Counted from the first letter of the stretch, positions 34,192-43,366 are shown. The stretch is 61,974 bases of DNA from Gammaproteobacteria bacterium (GCA_030426545.1 JAUHYL010000017.1:1-61974); one strand, 5' to 3'. Program-made: numbers and translations. Notes: generated by a model from the sequence alone, not told the origin.

Positions 34192-34716
34192 ATGAACCAG
34201 GTCGATAAAGCACCTCCCTGGCACATCTCGGAATGGCTCAACACACCTTCCCCCGTGGATCTGGACGCGCAGCGGGGGAAGGTCGTGGTGGCCTGTGCGT
34301 TCCAGATGTTGTGTCCGGGCTGCGTTAGCCACGCCATTCCCCAGCTAAAAGCACTGCACGAGTTTTTTACACCCATGGGGGCGCTTGTTGTGGGCCTGCA
34401 CACAGTCTTCGAGCATCACCAGGCGATGACACCGACCGCACTGCGCGAGTTTGTTCACGAGTACCGTATTGACTGCCCCGTAGGTGTGGACGCTCCGTCG
34501 ATAGACGGCGGCACCTTACCTCAGACGATGGCGGCCTACAGCATGCGTGGCACCCCTACCCTGCTGCTAATCGACAAATCTGGGCAGCTGCGTCACCAGA
34601 TATTTGGACACGCTCCCGATTTACAGTTGGGCGCAGAAATCATGCGCCTATTATCTGAGCGGCCTGCAGAGAACGTAAGTCGAGGTAGCCCGTTTCCAAC
34701 CGACCCTCGGGTTTGA
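34192..34716 (+). CDS. Redoxin/AhpC-TSA-like thioredoxin-fold protein
   Basis: The 174-residue protein has a thioredoxin fold with FQMLCPGCVSH (Cys41, Cys44) as the likely redox-active CxxC, and a cis-Pro in RGTPTLLLID. It lacks a signal peptide, so it is cytoplasmic unless exported otherwise. The cysteine pair is complete, and there is no sign of selenocysteine even though the Sec module is nearby. It starts 7 bp after the P460 stop, so it is co-transcribed with it and with the MarR regulator. Role probably thiol-redox or peroxide handling. Confidence 0.85.
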   Translation: MNQVDKAPPWHISEWLNTPSPVDLDAQRGKVVVACAFQMLCPGCVSHAIPQLKALHEFFTPMGALVVGLHTVFEHHQAMTPTALREFVHEYRIDCPVGVDAPSIDGGTLPQTMAAYSMRGTPTLLLIDKSGQLRHQIFGHAPDLQLGAEIMRLLSERPAENVSRGSPFPTDPRV

Positions 34717-34728
34717 GAAAACACCGGG

Positions 34729-35670
34729 TCAAGGCAGCGCCTGGGATTCCGAAAAACCAAACACTCGGCGCACCTCTGCCTCATCAAACCCCCAGCCAGG
34801 TTCTTCATCCTGCCCGGCCATCAATTCCTCCAGGTCCAGGGGTATGGGCGTTACACCTCGATCGGGCACGTCAACGCGTGCCGACCATAACAGCGCGTTC
34901 AATACGAATTTTCGGTAGTCGTCATTGCCCCAGTTCCAGTGGTAGTGCCCGCCGGTGAAACCAAAGCCGCGGCCTCCATCGGGACGCTCCAGGCCCCAGG
35001 CGATGGTTTCTTCCCGGCCTTTGTTAGCTGCAACTTCTTCCGGCACCGTGCCGCCGAACAGGCCCAGCATGCGCCGGGGGTGAGGCACGTGACGTCGCGC
35101 CGCATCCGGTGGTGTGGCTACCAGGATCGGTCGAGCCTGGGGTGTAAACAGGATGTTGAAATAGAATTCGTCCTGCGCCGAGAAATCCGCAACGCCATTG
35201 AACGCCGGGTGATCACTGTCGGCAGTAAAGTTGCCCCGCCAGTGCGGATTGGTCGATGTTTCTGAATGATAGTAACCGCCGAGCCAGCGTTTAAAGTAGG
35301 CCTCGCCAATGGGCTCAGTCGCGTGCACCGCGTAATGCAGGGCCACCAGACCCACGCCCTTGCCTGTCAGGGCATCTACTTCGTCCAGGTGCTCGTTAAC
35401 CTCGTGACCGCTCTCCCCATCCATATAAAGGACGATGGCCGCTGCGTCCTCGTCGATTCCGGACACGGGCCAGCCATCGCGGTACAGGGTGGCGCGTACA
35501 AGGCCGGATGCATTCAAATCGCGCGCAAGAATCTCACCACCGGCATTGAATTCATGCTCGCCATAACCGTGGCTCTGACTGCCTGCAACGATAACGATAT
35601 GCGGCAGGCCCTGCGCCATGGATGACGCAAGTAGCAGGCACGAAGCCAGTAAACGCTGCAGAAAAACCAT
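34729..35670 (-). CDS. ThuA-like exported glutamine-amidotransferase-fold protein
   Basis: The 313-residue protein has an N-terminal signal (LASCLLLASSMAQG) and the ThuA-type domain: HIVIVAGSQSHGYGEHEFNAGGEIL, VGLVALHYAVHATEP, SETSTNPHW and GFGFTGGHYHWNWG. ThuA-like proteins are class-I-amidotransferase-fold enzymes or binding proteins that recur with sugar metabolism genes. A catalytic cysteine as in true amidotransferases is not apparent. It converges with the redoxin (12 bp apart), so no shared regulation is implied. Likely periplasmic. Substrate not known. Confidence 0.85.
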   Translation of the reverse strand: MVFLQRLLASCLLLASSMAQGLPHIVIVAGSQSHGYGEHEFNAGGEILARDLNASGLVRATLYRDGWPVSGIDEDAAAIVLYMDGESGHEVNEHLDEVDALTGKGVGLVALHYAVHATEPIGEAYFKRWLGGYYHSETSTNPHWRGNFTADSDHPAFNGVADFSAQDEFYFNILFTPQARPILVATPPDAARRHVPHPRRMLGLFGGTVPEEVAANKGREETIAWGLERPDGGRGFGFTGGHYHWNWGNDDYRKFVLNALLWSARVDVPDRGVTPIPLDLEELMAGQDEEPGWGFDEAEVRRVFGFSESQALP

Positions 35671-35891
35671 TGGGAGAAAACCCCGCTAACCAAACAACCA
35701 AGTAACTCTCGATCATTTATACCAGAGGTTTATCCAATTGGAACAGAACAAGTCCCCCAGTGGGTTGCTCGAGCGACGGAAGTTTGCGTCCACAATGGCA
35801 TAGGAGAAACAGTGCAAGGTGGCAAACACAGAATATTGAGTAGCCAGTGGGTTTGAATCAACTGCATCCGGGTACTATTGGCGCGTTGCCC

Positions 35892-36869
35892 TCAGCTTGC
35901 CATGAAGCCTGCGACACGTTCCACTGTCCAGAATCCGCCAAGACCGCCGATACACCAGGCCGTGATGCTCCGCGCATGCGGTTCGCTCAACGGTGAGAGT
36001 TGCGGGATGAATCGGGACACAACGACAGAAATCACCACAAGCGCAGCGACAAACACCAGCTGACCCAGCTCAACGCCGATATTGAAACTCAGCAACGGCA
36101 GAAAAACTGCCTCGCCGGCCAGCCCAAAATCCCGCAAGGCACTGGCGAAGCCCAATCCGTGCAGTAGCCCGAAGGCGAGGACCAGCCCATACCGCTCCCC
36201 CTGCGTCGTGCCGCACAGCACTTCTCGAGCCATATACATGATAGAAAGCGCGATGCACGCCTCCGTAGGCGCTGCCGGTAGTTGCACAATATCGAGGGTA
36301 GCCAGCGCCAACGTAACAGAGTGCCCAAGGGTAAAGGCAGTGATGAGTTTTACCAGCGCCAACCCACGCGCGAGCAGGCACAACAAGGCTACGAAGGCCA
36401 GGTGATCCCAGCCGCCAAGTATGTGTTTGCCGCCAAACCAGAGGTAGCTTGAGGCACTGCCGCCGGCTGAGCGACCCGGCAGCAGAATCTCGTTCAGTGG
36501 AATTTCAATTGCGCCTCCCGAACTGTCTATGAATCGGCTGTCATCCCCCTGTTCGAGATACACACCTTCGAGGGGCCAGGCGAGCGATAGTTGCCCGGTG
36601 AGCCGCTGGTCCGCGGGCGTGCAGGTATACAACCAATGGAATTGCGAAGCGCCCTGAACAGCAGCTTCGCCACCAAGAAGACGACAGTGTTCAGGTAAAA
36701 CAGGCGCTGGCAGCGTCGTTAATCCGGGAGCTGCCGCTTTCAGGGACAGGTTGCCAGCTTCATCCATCGATACCGAGAGCCGGGCAATGTTCAGTTCGTG
36801 GCCGAGCAGCGGAGGACAGAGCAGGAGGAGCAGCGCGGTCAGGGTGTGAATACAGCCCTTACGGAACAT
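35892..36869 (-). CDS. HupE/UreJ-family membrane protein
   Basis: The 325-residue protein has a signal-like start (LLLLLCPPLLGHEL), about 130 residues of soluble extracytoplasmic domain (residues 25-150), then at least five hydrophobic helices from about 155 to 320. The HILGGWDHLAF and FTLGHSVTLALA motifs carry His and Asp residues that in HupE/UreJ proteins bind nickel or cobalt. The soluble domain before the helices marks the HupE/UreJ_2 subgroup. It overlaps the PPIase gene by 11 bp, third in an operon with the exported ureohydrolase. Metal transport is inferred from family, not proven. Confidence 0.85.
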   Translation of the reverse strand: MFRKGCIHTLTALLLLLCPPLLGHELNIARLSVSMDEAGNLSLKAAAPGLTTLPAPVLPEHCRLLGGEAAVQGASQFHWLYTCTPADQRLTGQLSLAWPLEGVYLEQGDDSRFIDSSGGAIEIPLNEILLPGRSAGGSASSYLWFGGKHILGGWDHLAFVALLCLLARGLALVKLITAFTLGHSVTLALATLDIVQLPAAPTEACIALSIMYMAREVLCGTTQGERYGLVLAFGLLHGLGFASALRDFGLAGEAVFLPLLSFNIGVELGQLVFVAALVVISVVVSRFIPQLSPLSEPHARSITAWCIGGLGGFWTVERVAGFMAS

Positions 36870-37632
36870 CTACCACCTCGTACTTTGACAGTAACTTGTC
36901 CAGTTCGGCACGTCGCAGCTGCATCAGCTGGTGTTGCTGCCAGTCATTGGCAAGCTGCGTTTCCACTTCGGCTCGCTGCAGTTGTCGTGAGGCCTCGCGA
37001 TCAGTGATACGAACCAGGTGCCAGCCCCGGGTAGATTGCAGCGGCCCCACCCAGACGCCCGGCGGCTGGTCGCCCAGTTTCTGCGTAAAAGCAGAACCAA
37101 ATACCGGCACCAGTTCATCCGCTGCGAAGCGCTTCAGGTCATTGCCCATGTAAAACGCGACGCCCTCATCATCCGGGGAGTCGCCGGTGCCCCTGGCGGC
37201 CGCAGTGGCCCGAGCCTGGTTGTTAGCGTAGAAGCGGTGTTCGAAACTGAGACGTTCCTGTGTCCGGTAGCGGTCGGCGTAAGTTTCGTAGAACGCTTGG
37301 AGCGCCGCTTCCGAGGGCTCAGGGATATCGTCCGTCAGCAGGTAGAACATCTTGTCTGCCAGACGATGACGCACTTTTCCGTCATTCAGGTACAGGCCTC
37401 GCGCCATTGCCTCGCGCACCAGGGCTTCCTGGTCAAGAAAACCCTGCCGCAGCGCACGCTTCTCCTGCTCAGAGAGTGAACGCTCAAGCACCAACTCGCG
37501 ATCAGCCACCTGGCGTGCGATCTGTTCGCTGCTGACCTCGATACGGGGCTGCTCTTCCTCCGACATCAGGAAGTAGAGCCCGTAGAAGAAAGCGCCGATC
37601 AGGACAAAACCGACCAGCGGCTCACGAAGCAT
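36859..37632 (-). CDS. PpiC-type (parvulin) peptidyl-prolyl isomerase
   Basis: The 257-residue protein has a transmembrane anchor at residues 8-25 (VGFVLIGAFFYGLYFLM), a helical SurA-like segment, and a parvulin PPIase domain containing YRTQERLSFEHRF and PGVWVGPLQSTRGWHLVRITDRE. It is likely anchored to the inner membrane with the domain in the periplasm and assists folding of exported proteins. It lies 22 bp after the ureohydrolase gene and overlaps the HupE/UreJ gene by 11 bp, so the three form one operon. It could be a dedicated folding factor for its neighbours. Confidence 0.88.
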   Translation of the reverse strand: MLREPLVGFVLIGAFFYGLYFLMSEEEQPRIEVSSEQIARQVADRELVLERSLSEQEKRALRQGFLDQEALVREAMARGLYLNDGKVRHRLADKMFYLLTDDIPEPSEAALQAFYETYADRYRTQERLSFEHRFYANNQARATAAARGTGDSPDDEGVAFYMGNDLKRFAADELVPVFGSAFTQKLGDQPPGVWVGPLQSTRGWHLVRITDREASRQLQRAEVETQLANDWQQHQLMQLRRAELDKLLSKYEVVDVP

Positions 37633-37654
37633 TAACGCAATGGCCTGTCAGCAG

Positions 37655-38917
37655 CTACTGCCCGTCATCGGTCATAACCGGGTTCAGATAATTTGCTTTG
37701 GTGATACCGGCCTTGCGCACCGCCAGACCATTCAGGCATTGCCGTGTGATTGCCTTGGCGTTGAGCATAGTGGTGTAACCCGGATCAGAGTCCGGGCGCA
37801 GCTCCACCAGTTCGAAACCCACGACATTGGTCTCGGCGCAGAGGCGTCGTATCAGGGGCAGTGTTTCACGCATGTACAGACCACCGGGTTCGGGGGTGGA
37901 AGTGCCGGGTATGAAGGCCGGGTCCACCACGTCGATATCGAACGAGATGAAAATATTTTCGGCGGAATTGCGGGCTTCCTTGATCACCCTGTCCATCACT
38001 TTCTGCCAGCCATCCTTCTCGACTTCAGCCATCATGTGATAGCGGATGCCCTGCTCTCTTGCCCAGTCGAGTGTTTCAAGGTCGGTCGAGGTTGGCCCGC
38101 GAAGTCCCACCTGGATGATGTGCTCTGGTTTAACCAGGTCTTCCATCAGGAGTCTGCGCACCGGGTTGCCGTGCGTCACCAGGCGGCCAAAGTCGGCGGT
38201 GGAGTAGTCTGCGTGTGCGTCAAAGTGAATGACCGCAACATTGCCCTTGCCATAAACATCCGCTACACCGGCGACGTCCGGATACATCAGGGCGTGTCCG
38301 CCGCCAATGATAAAGGGAATCGTACGTTTGCCGTTCGCCAGTTCGGTGCTGGCAATCTCGCGAACCATTTTGCGAATCTCCGGTATGGAGCGCTCCATAC
38401 CAAACGGATCGATAGGCGCATCTCCGTAATCCACAGCAACCATTTCGGACAGGGCCGTGCGCCCGGTATCCAGTTCCGGCATCGCCATCTCTCCCCAGGT
38501 GTGATACACCTCGGAGCGGTGTGGATTGCGCATTTCAGCGGGACCCCAGGTTCGCGCTCTCGGGTCGCCTACCAGTTCGGCGCCCATGAATGCGATCTCT
38601 ACCTGGCCGGCGGCTAGATCTTCCGGCGTGAGCGCCACCGGAAGATGGAACATGGTGGGCATGCCCACCCAGGGATAATTACCGGCCCAGCGCTGCACAT
38701 TGATCGGGCCGGGTTCGCGCCCCTTGCCGAGGTCCTCACGCATCTGGCGCCACGTGTTATTGGTGGGGCTGTTTGCATTGAGCGGAATATCGCCCCCCTG
38801 CTCTACCGCGTCCCACTGCCTGGCAAGCTCTTCAGCGCTTTCTTGCGCCTGCACCTGGGTGCCAATGCCAAGCGCGGTGAAGAGGGAGAGTACTGCTGTG
38901 ATTTTTTTGGTCTGCAT
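37655..38917 (-). CDS. Exported ureohydrolase (arginase/agmatinase/guanidinase superfamily)
   Basis: The 420-residue protein has a signal peptide (MQTKKITAVLSLFTALGIGTQVQA) and a ureohydrolase core with intact di-metal ligands: GGGHAL (His208), FDAHAD (Asp233, His235, Asp237) and SFDIDVVDP (Asp327, Asp329). Between the signal and the core lie roughly 80 extra residues. The superfamily hydrolyses guanidino compounds to urea; export to the periplasm is unusual. A good ribosome-binding site (AAAGGACG) precedes the ATG. It leads an operon with a PPIase and a HupE/UreJ-like metal membrane protein. Substrate may be agmatine, arginine, guanidinobutyrate, guanidine or other; not resolvable by eye. 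Confidence 0.92.
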   Translation of the reverse strand: MQTKKITAVLSLFTALGIGTQVQAQESAEELARQWDAVEQGGDIPLNANSPTNNTWRQMREDLGKGREPGPINVQRWAGNYPWVGMPTMFHLPVALTPEDLAAGQVEIAFMGAELVGDPRARTWGPAEMRNPHRSEVYHTWGEMAMPELDTGRTALSEMVAVDYGDAPIDPFGMERSIPEIRKMVREIASTELANGKRTIPFIIGGGHALMYPDVAGVADVYGKGNVAVIHFDAHADYSTADFGRLVTHGNPVRRLLMEDLVKPEHIIQVGLRGPTSTDLETLDWAREQGIRYHMMAEVEKDGWQKVMDRVIKEARNSAENIFISFDIDVVDPAFIPGTSTPEPGGLYMRETLPLIRRLCAETNVVGFELVELRPDSDPGYTTMLNAKAITRQCLNGLAVRKAGITKANYLNPVMTDDGQ

Positions 38918-38965
38918 GGAAACGTCCTTTTACGTGGTTGCTTGCAAATATCTGGTTCTAATTGC

Positions 38966-40249
38966 TCAGAACACAAAGCGCAGTCTGGCCTGCGCCACGG
39001 TCGCCGTGTCTTCTGTCGTGTCGAAGGCAGGATCGAATATCACCTGGAGGCCAGCGCTCGCTTCGAGGAAACGCGCGACCTGCAGCTTCCAGAACAGGTC
39101 CAGACCCGATTCAGAACGCAGGGCATCGTCCGTCGGGCTGCCCCACCAGTAGCCAATGCCTACACGATCGTTACGAAAACCCAGTGGCTCCTTCAGCTGT
39201 ACGCCCATGGCAATGCGGCGTTCAAAGGCACGAAAGGTATCGTCGGCGGTAGCGAAGCGAAGGTAGGCTCCCAGCCGTTCGCCAAGATCCTGATCAAAGC
39301 TGAGTGAGACAGTCGAAGTGGAATCCGTGCCCGACGTCGCGTCGCTGTACGACACGGTGACACGATAGTTACCCGCGCCAAGGCCCAGCACATCGTCCGG
39401 TTTCAGACCCGACTCGGCAACGTACTCCCAGTTGCCGCTGTCCAGTGACGAAAAATCTGCAAAGCGCTTGCTCAGGTCTGCGTCTGCGTCGCGCACCATG
39501 GCCGAGGCGTACCAACCTGGCCGGCTGTACTCGACGAACGCGCCCAACCCGATTCGCGCCGTGTAGTGCGCGGTGGGATTGTTAACGATCATGGGTGTGA
39601 AAAAATCTTCTCGATCACTCACCGCGTAGCGATTCAGGTTCATCAGCACGCGCGAAGTCAGTTTACCCACCTGGATACGCCAGCGGTCCTGCGAGAACTT
39701 CTGCTCCCAGGCGATGTGTTGCGCAAGGTCTCGGGATTTACCGGGCGCTGTATCGCCCCCGTTGGGCGGTGAAAGCACAGCGAGGTCGTCCTGAAAATCT
39801 GACGTGGTGTTACCGCCCCAGGTGGATGAAATCTGGTACCAGACCAGCAGATTCCCCCGCCCGGCGTCATTCGGATCGAGGACTGCCCACTGTGCGATCA
39901 GGTTGGTCTCGTTGTTTGCCGTGTTATCCCAGCCGTTGTCCGGGGACACCTGGTACTGCGGAGCAGATTCGATCAGCCAGTTGATGCCGGTGGATGCCGC
40001 AGCGTTTGATTTGAACTCGAAATAGCGATCTGTGGCGCGAGTCACCGGGCCCATCGCCAGGTGTCCGAGTTTTGACTCCGCCTGGGTGTAATCGATCAAC
40101 ACCTGTGCCTCGCCATATTCCGCCGGCTCTGCCTGGACGAAGCACGCCAGACCGAGTGCGCCGAGGAGACCCCAGAGTCGTATTGCAGGACGGCAGACGT
40201 TGATTTCGCTTACTCCAGACAGTTGCGAAATGATTGTGCGACATCCCAT
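38966..40249 (-). CDS. Outer-membrane porin, OprB-like beta-barrel
   Basis: The 427-residue protein has a signal sequence (LWGLLGALGLACFVQA) after an unusually long N-region, and a beta-barrel repeat pattern ending ARLRFVF with a terminal Phe typical of outer-membrane insertion. Alternating hydrophobic residues and short turns run throughout. It resembles the carbohydrate-selective porin OprB group, without certainty. It lies 48 bp downstream of the ureohydrolase gene start on the same strand, so upstream in transcription, and is divergent from a LysR-type regulator. Together they suggest regulated uptake of the substrate of the ureohydrolase operon. Confidence 0.78.
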   Translation of the reverse strand: MGCRTIISQLSGVSEINVCRPAIRLWGLLGALGLACFVQAEPAEYGEAQVLIDYTQAESKLGHLAMGPVTRATDRYFEFKSNAAASTGINWLIESAPQYQVSPDNGWDNTANNETNLIAQWAVLDPNDAGRGNLLVWYQISSTWGGNTTSDFQDDLAVLSPPNGGDTAPGKSRDLAQHIAWEQKFSQDRWRIQVGKLTSRVLMNLNRYAVSDREDFFTPMIVNNPTAHYTARIGLGAFVEYSRPGWYASAMVRDADADLSKRFADFSSLDSGNWEYVAESGLKPDDVLGLGAGNYRVTVSYSDATSGTDSTSTVSLSFDQDLGERLGAYLRFATADDTFRAFERRIAMGVQLKEPLGFRNDRVGIGYWWGSPTDDALRSESGLDLFWKLQVARFLEASAGLQVIFDPAFDTTEDTATVAQARLRFVF

Positions 40250-40283
40250 TGTTAATGTTAAATTAATAAATCATAAGTGTCTT

Positions 40284-40298
40284 ATTCATACAGTGAAT
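40284..40298. promoter_or_regulatory. LysR-type site ATTCA-N5-TGAAT
   Basis: This 15-bp inverted repeat contains a T-N11-A pattern typical of LysR-family binding sites and lies 10 bp before the LysR start, between the divergent porin and LysR genes. A second AT-rich stretch (40251-40272) precedes it. Binding by the LysR product is likely but untested. Confidence 0.55.
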
Positions 40299-40308
40299 GT
40301 ATTAAGCC

Positions 40309-41241
40309 ATGAATCTGCGCAAGCTCGATCTCAACCTTCTGACCATTTTCGACGCCATCATCACCGAGGGCAGCCTGACCAGTGCGGCCAACGGCATTGG
40401 CATGAGCCAGCCGGCAATGAGTAACGCGCTGAGCCGTCTGCGCTATGCGCTGGGTGATGACCTGTTCGTGCGGGACGGACGGAGTATTCGGCCGACCTCG
40501 CGCGCACTGGAACTGGCGCCCCAGGTCCGTGAGGCACTGGCGATGCTGGCCAATGCACTGGACGGCCCCACGCGCTTCGATCCCACGGTGCACCACCGCT
40601 TCGGCATAGGGGGCTTCGACTATTTTGAGGCTGTGCTACTGCCACAACTACGGCAGCGAATTGCCGACGCCTCCCCCACCAGCGGAATCGTCTCACGTAC
40701 GGGAACGTCTGCAGAATTTCTCAAGTCCTTGCGCTATGGCGATCTCGATGTGCTGATCGACTATGTGCCGCTGGAACTACCCGACGTCATGGTAGAACCC
40801 TTGTACGAGGAACGGTTAGTGATCCTTGCGCGCGAAGGTCACCCCATACACCAGCAGACGCTGAATATGCGCCAGTTTGCCGCGCAGCGTTTTGTCTGGC
40901 GCGAGGATCGTTCCGACGAACAGGCACCGGAGATCGATGTACTGCTCAGTTCGCACGGCTTCAAGCGGGAGATGGTCGTCTCCGTCACCAACTGGGTGGC
41001 AATGCCCAACCTGGTCTTCCAGTCAGACCTGATTGCCACAATGCCAATGTACCTGGCGCAATGCCTTGGCCAGCACCTGCCTCTGAAAATCGTGCCGCTG
41101 CCCTTTGAGGTAAAACCCGTTCCGATTTACATGATGTGGCATGCAACGCGTGATCAAACGCCTGCCAATCGCTGGCTGCGTGCCCAGATCAAGCGCTGCA
41201 GCCGGGAGCTTACGCCGCCGGTAGAGGTTGCTCTCGCCTGA
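40309..41241 (+). CDS. LysR-family transcriptional regulator
   Basis: The 310-residue protein opens with the LysR helix-turn-helix (MNLRKLDLNLLTIFDAIITEGSLTSAANGIGMSQPAMSNALSRLR) and then the periplasmic-binding-protein-like effector domain. The N-terminus resembles the NodD/PcaQ-like group that begins with MNLRKLDLNLL. It is divergent from the porin gene with a LysR-like palindrome between, indicating local control of the porin and possibly the ureohydrolase operon behind it. Effector not known. Confidence 0.93.
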   Translation: MNLRKLDLNLLTIFDAIITEGSLTSAANGIGMSQPAMSNALSRLRYALGDDLFVRDGRSIRPTSRALELAPQVREALAMLANALDGPTRFDPTVHHRFGIGGFDYFEAVLLPQLRQRIADASPTSGIVSRTGTSAEFLKSLRYGDLDVLIDYVPLELPDVMVEPLYEERLVILAREGHPIHQQTLNMRQFAAQRFVWREDRSDEQAPEIDVLLSSHGFKREMVVSVTNWVAMPNLVFQSDLIATMPMYLAQCLGQHLPLKIVPLPFEVKPVPIYMMWHATRDQTPANRWLRAQIKRCSRELTPPVEVALA

Positions 41242-41573
41242 CAAGCATTACGCGCAGAGTGGCACGAAAAAGCCACGCACGTACGGGGGCGTATCGTCTC
41301 CAAAGCCAGCCCACGCCAAGCGCCGACCACCAAACTGACACCGCGTCCGTCGCAAGGAAAGCGCCTTCTCGTCCTGGCATGCGATTACTCCCTGAGAAGT
41401 TGTCACACCTCACGATTACCACCACATAGCGACACTAAAGCGGTCGCAAGCGGACGCATGACCACAACACTCCAGGTCTCGCAGAACTGGCGGACAGGCT
41501 TGTCAGCATCCTTGACGGGTGTTACAACTGCGCCCAATTCTGCTTCGACATAAAGTGCCAGCGAGGAAACTTC
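41242..41573. other. Intergenic region with possible hairpin
   Basis: This 332-bp stretch between the LysR and porin-fusion genes holds no convincing gene. A 5-bp stem (GTGGC / GCCAC, 8-nt loop) at 41259-41276 lies 18 bp after the LysR stop and could be a weak terminator. The porin gene ribosome-binding site GAGGAAA sits at its right end. An antisense frame at 41403-41777 is judged a shadow. Confidence 0.4.
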
Positions 41574-43229
41574 ATGCTCTCCAACTCTTACTCGCGAGGC
41601 ACGATGTTGATAGCAATGGTTGCTTGCAGCCTGCAGTTTTTCGCGAACGAAATTCGCGCAGAACAGCCTGACATTGTGATTTCCAGGGTCTCCATCGCCG
41701 GCCCTCCGGGTGCAACCAATACACAGCTGATGGACTTGCACATCACCGACGGCAAGTTGATTCAGATTGCGCCTCACGACGAAACTATTTCGATGGGAGA
41801 AGGCGCACTCGACGCCAACTCGTGGACGGCAATCGGAACCTTTCAGCTGAAGGCTCCGGCAAATTTTGTCGTGCTGCGTGGCAATGCAGACAGCAACTTC
41901 GAGCTACTGCGTGACACCCGTTCCAATGCAGCCTTTGTTATCCACGATGGCGCGGTCCTGCACAACGAACTACACGCCATTACCCTACCGGCATCAACTG
42001 TCGCCAATTCCACAAAAAACGCTGTATATACAGCATCAGATGACATTGAAGAGGAAGCGCCCTGGTACGCGTGGCAGACCAAAAATACGTCAAATCTTTT
42101 CGTGGTAGGAATCATTCTGGACAGGGTAGATTGGCTGTCCCAGAACAATGTCAGCAAAAACCGTCTGGATGACCTTTCCAGTTTTGACGGCGGCGAAATT
42201 CGCGATTTTCGCTTCGGCGCAACAGGCGACATCACCTATTTCGAGCGGCCCTGGACCTACACATTTTTCGTCGCAACCAATGCCTTCGACAAAGACTACG
42301 ATGTGAACGAGGGCGAGGACCTGTCTATCTACGACTTGCGACTCGATGTCCCCACATCGGATAGAACGTACCTGGCAATAGGCAAACAGAAAGAACCCAT
42401 ATCCGGTGATCGTATGCAGTCGGCGGTTTTCAATCACATGCAGGAGCGGGCAGCGGTTTCCGACGCACTGCTCAAGTCGCGCAACACCGGGGTGGCGTGG
42501 TATGGCTACGATCCTGAACGCACGATCACCTGGGGCGCGGGCGTATTCAATGACTGGCTGGAAGATAACGATAACTCGAGTAATGCCGAGACAACGGTTG
42601 CCGGCCGTCTGTCGTGGGCGCCGTATATCGACAGTGCGAAAGATGAATTGTTGCACCTGGGCATCGGCCATCGCTGGTCCGACGTGAGTCGTGGTGCCCG
42701 ATACGCCGCAGGGCCCGAAGTGTTTATCTCCCCACGATTTGTCGATACAGCGCACGGCAATACCAGCCCCAGGTTCGAAGCCGATAGCGCATCAACCTCG
42801 AATGCCGAACTGAGCTGGCAGAGCGGGTCACTGTGGATTGCGTCAGAGTACACCCGCACCGAGGTAGACAGCAGTGAGTACGGTGATCCGGTGTTTGACG
42901 GATACTGGGTAGCTGCTTCATGGATTTTCGGCGGTGTGTCTCGACCCTACAACAAGAAGCGGGGGCTCTTTGGGGCCGTTCCGATCGCGTCACGCGTCGA
43001 CCAGGGCGGGAAAGGAACGCTGGAGGTCTCCGGGCGCTGGTCAAATGTGGATCTAACCGACGGTCGGATCAGCGGCGGTGATATGGATGTGGCGTCGCTG
43101 GGTCTGGCGTGGTGGCTAACGCCTCACCTGGGTTTGGATCTGGATTTCCACTACACGTGGACTTCGTTTCCAGGGAGCTCTGAGACAGCCACCGCGGTCA
43201 ATTCACGCATATTGCTTCTTCTGGAATAA
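41574..43229 (+). CDS. OprP-type porin with amidohydrolase-like N-terminal segment
   Basis: The 551-residue protein has a signal sequence (residues 10-29), then a region about 35-140 (IVISRVSIAGPPGATNTQLMDLHITDGKLIQIAP; APANFVVLRGNADSNFELL; AAFVIHDGAVLHN) that reads like the composite beta-sandwich flanking the barrel of amidohydrolases, without the catalytic TIM barrel. From about residue 160 it is a phosphate-selective-porin (OprO/P-like) beta-barrel containing FGATGDITYFERPWTYTF and ending with VNSRILLLLE. The start has GAGGAAA. Fusion of these two parts is unusual. Likely outer-membrane uptake of an anionic solute. The hydrolase assignment of the N-part is tentative. Confidence 0.72.
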   Translation: MLSNSYSRGTMLIAMVACSLQFFANEIRAEQPDIVISRVSIAGPPGATNTQLMDLHITDGKLIQIAPHDETISMGEGALDANSWTAIGTFQLKAPANFVVLRGNADSNFELLRDTRSNAAFVIHDGAVLHNELHAITLPASTVANSTKNAVYTASDDIEEEAPWYAWQTKNTSNLFVVGIILDRVDWLSQNNVSKNRLDDLSSFDGGEIRDFRFGATGDITYFERPWTYTFFVATNAFDKDYDVNEGEDLSIYDLRLDVPTSDRTYLAIGKQKEPISGDRMQSAVFNHMQERAAVSDALLKSRNTGVAWYGYDPERTITWGAGVFNDWLEDNDNSSNAETTVAGRLSWAPYIDSAKDELLHLGIGHRWSDVSRGARYAAGPEVFISPRFVDTAHGNTSPRFEADSASTSNAELSWQSGSLWIASEYTRTEVDSSEYGDPVFDGYWVAASWIFGGVSRPYNKKRGLFGAVPIASRVDQGGKGTLEVSGRWSNVDLTDGRISGGDMDVASLGLAWWLTPHLGLDLDFHYTWTSFPGSSETATAVNSRILLLLE

Positions 43230-43366
43230 GCGCAGCAGCGGGCCTTGCACTCAATACGCTCGGCAAACCGCTCCAACGCATCTACTTACAGACCTTGTGA
43301 CGCAGGTCGGCTTCAATCCTGTACTCAATGGAACCGCCCGTCTGCAGTTAACGATGATTGCCCAGG

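Noticed and set aside
34192-34716. Redoxin as a selenoprotein
   Set aside because: The active site is CPGC with two cysteines encoded by ordinary codons and the frame has no in-frame TGA.
41403-41777. Minus-strand open frame before the porin-fusion gene
   Set aside because: It overlaps the porin signal-peptide coding region and shows no family signature or start site.
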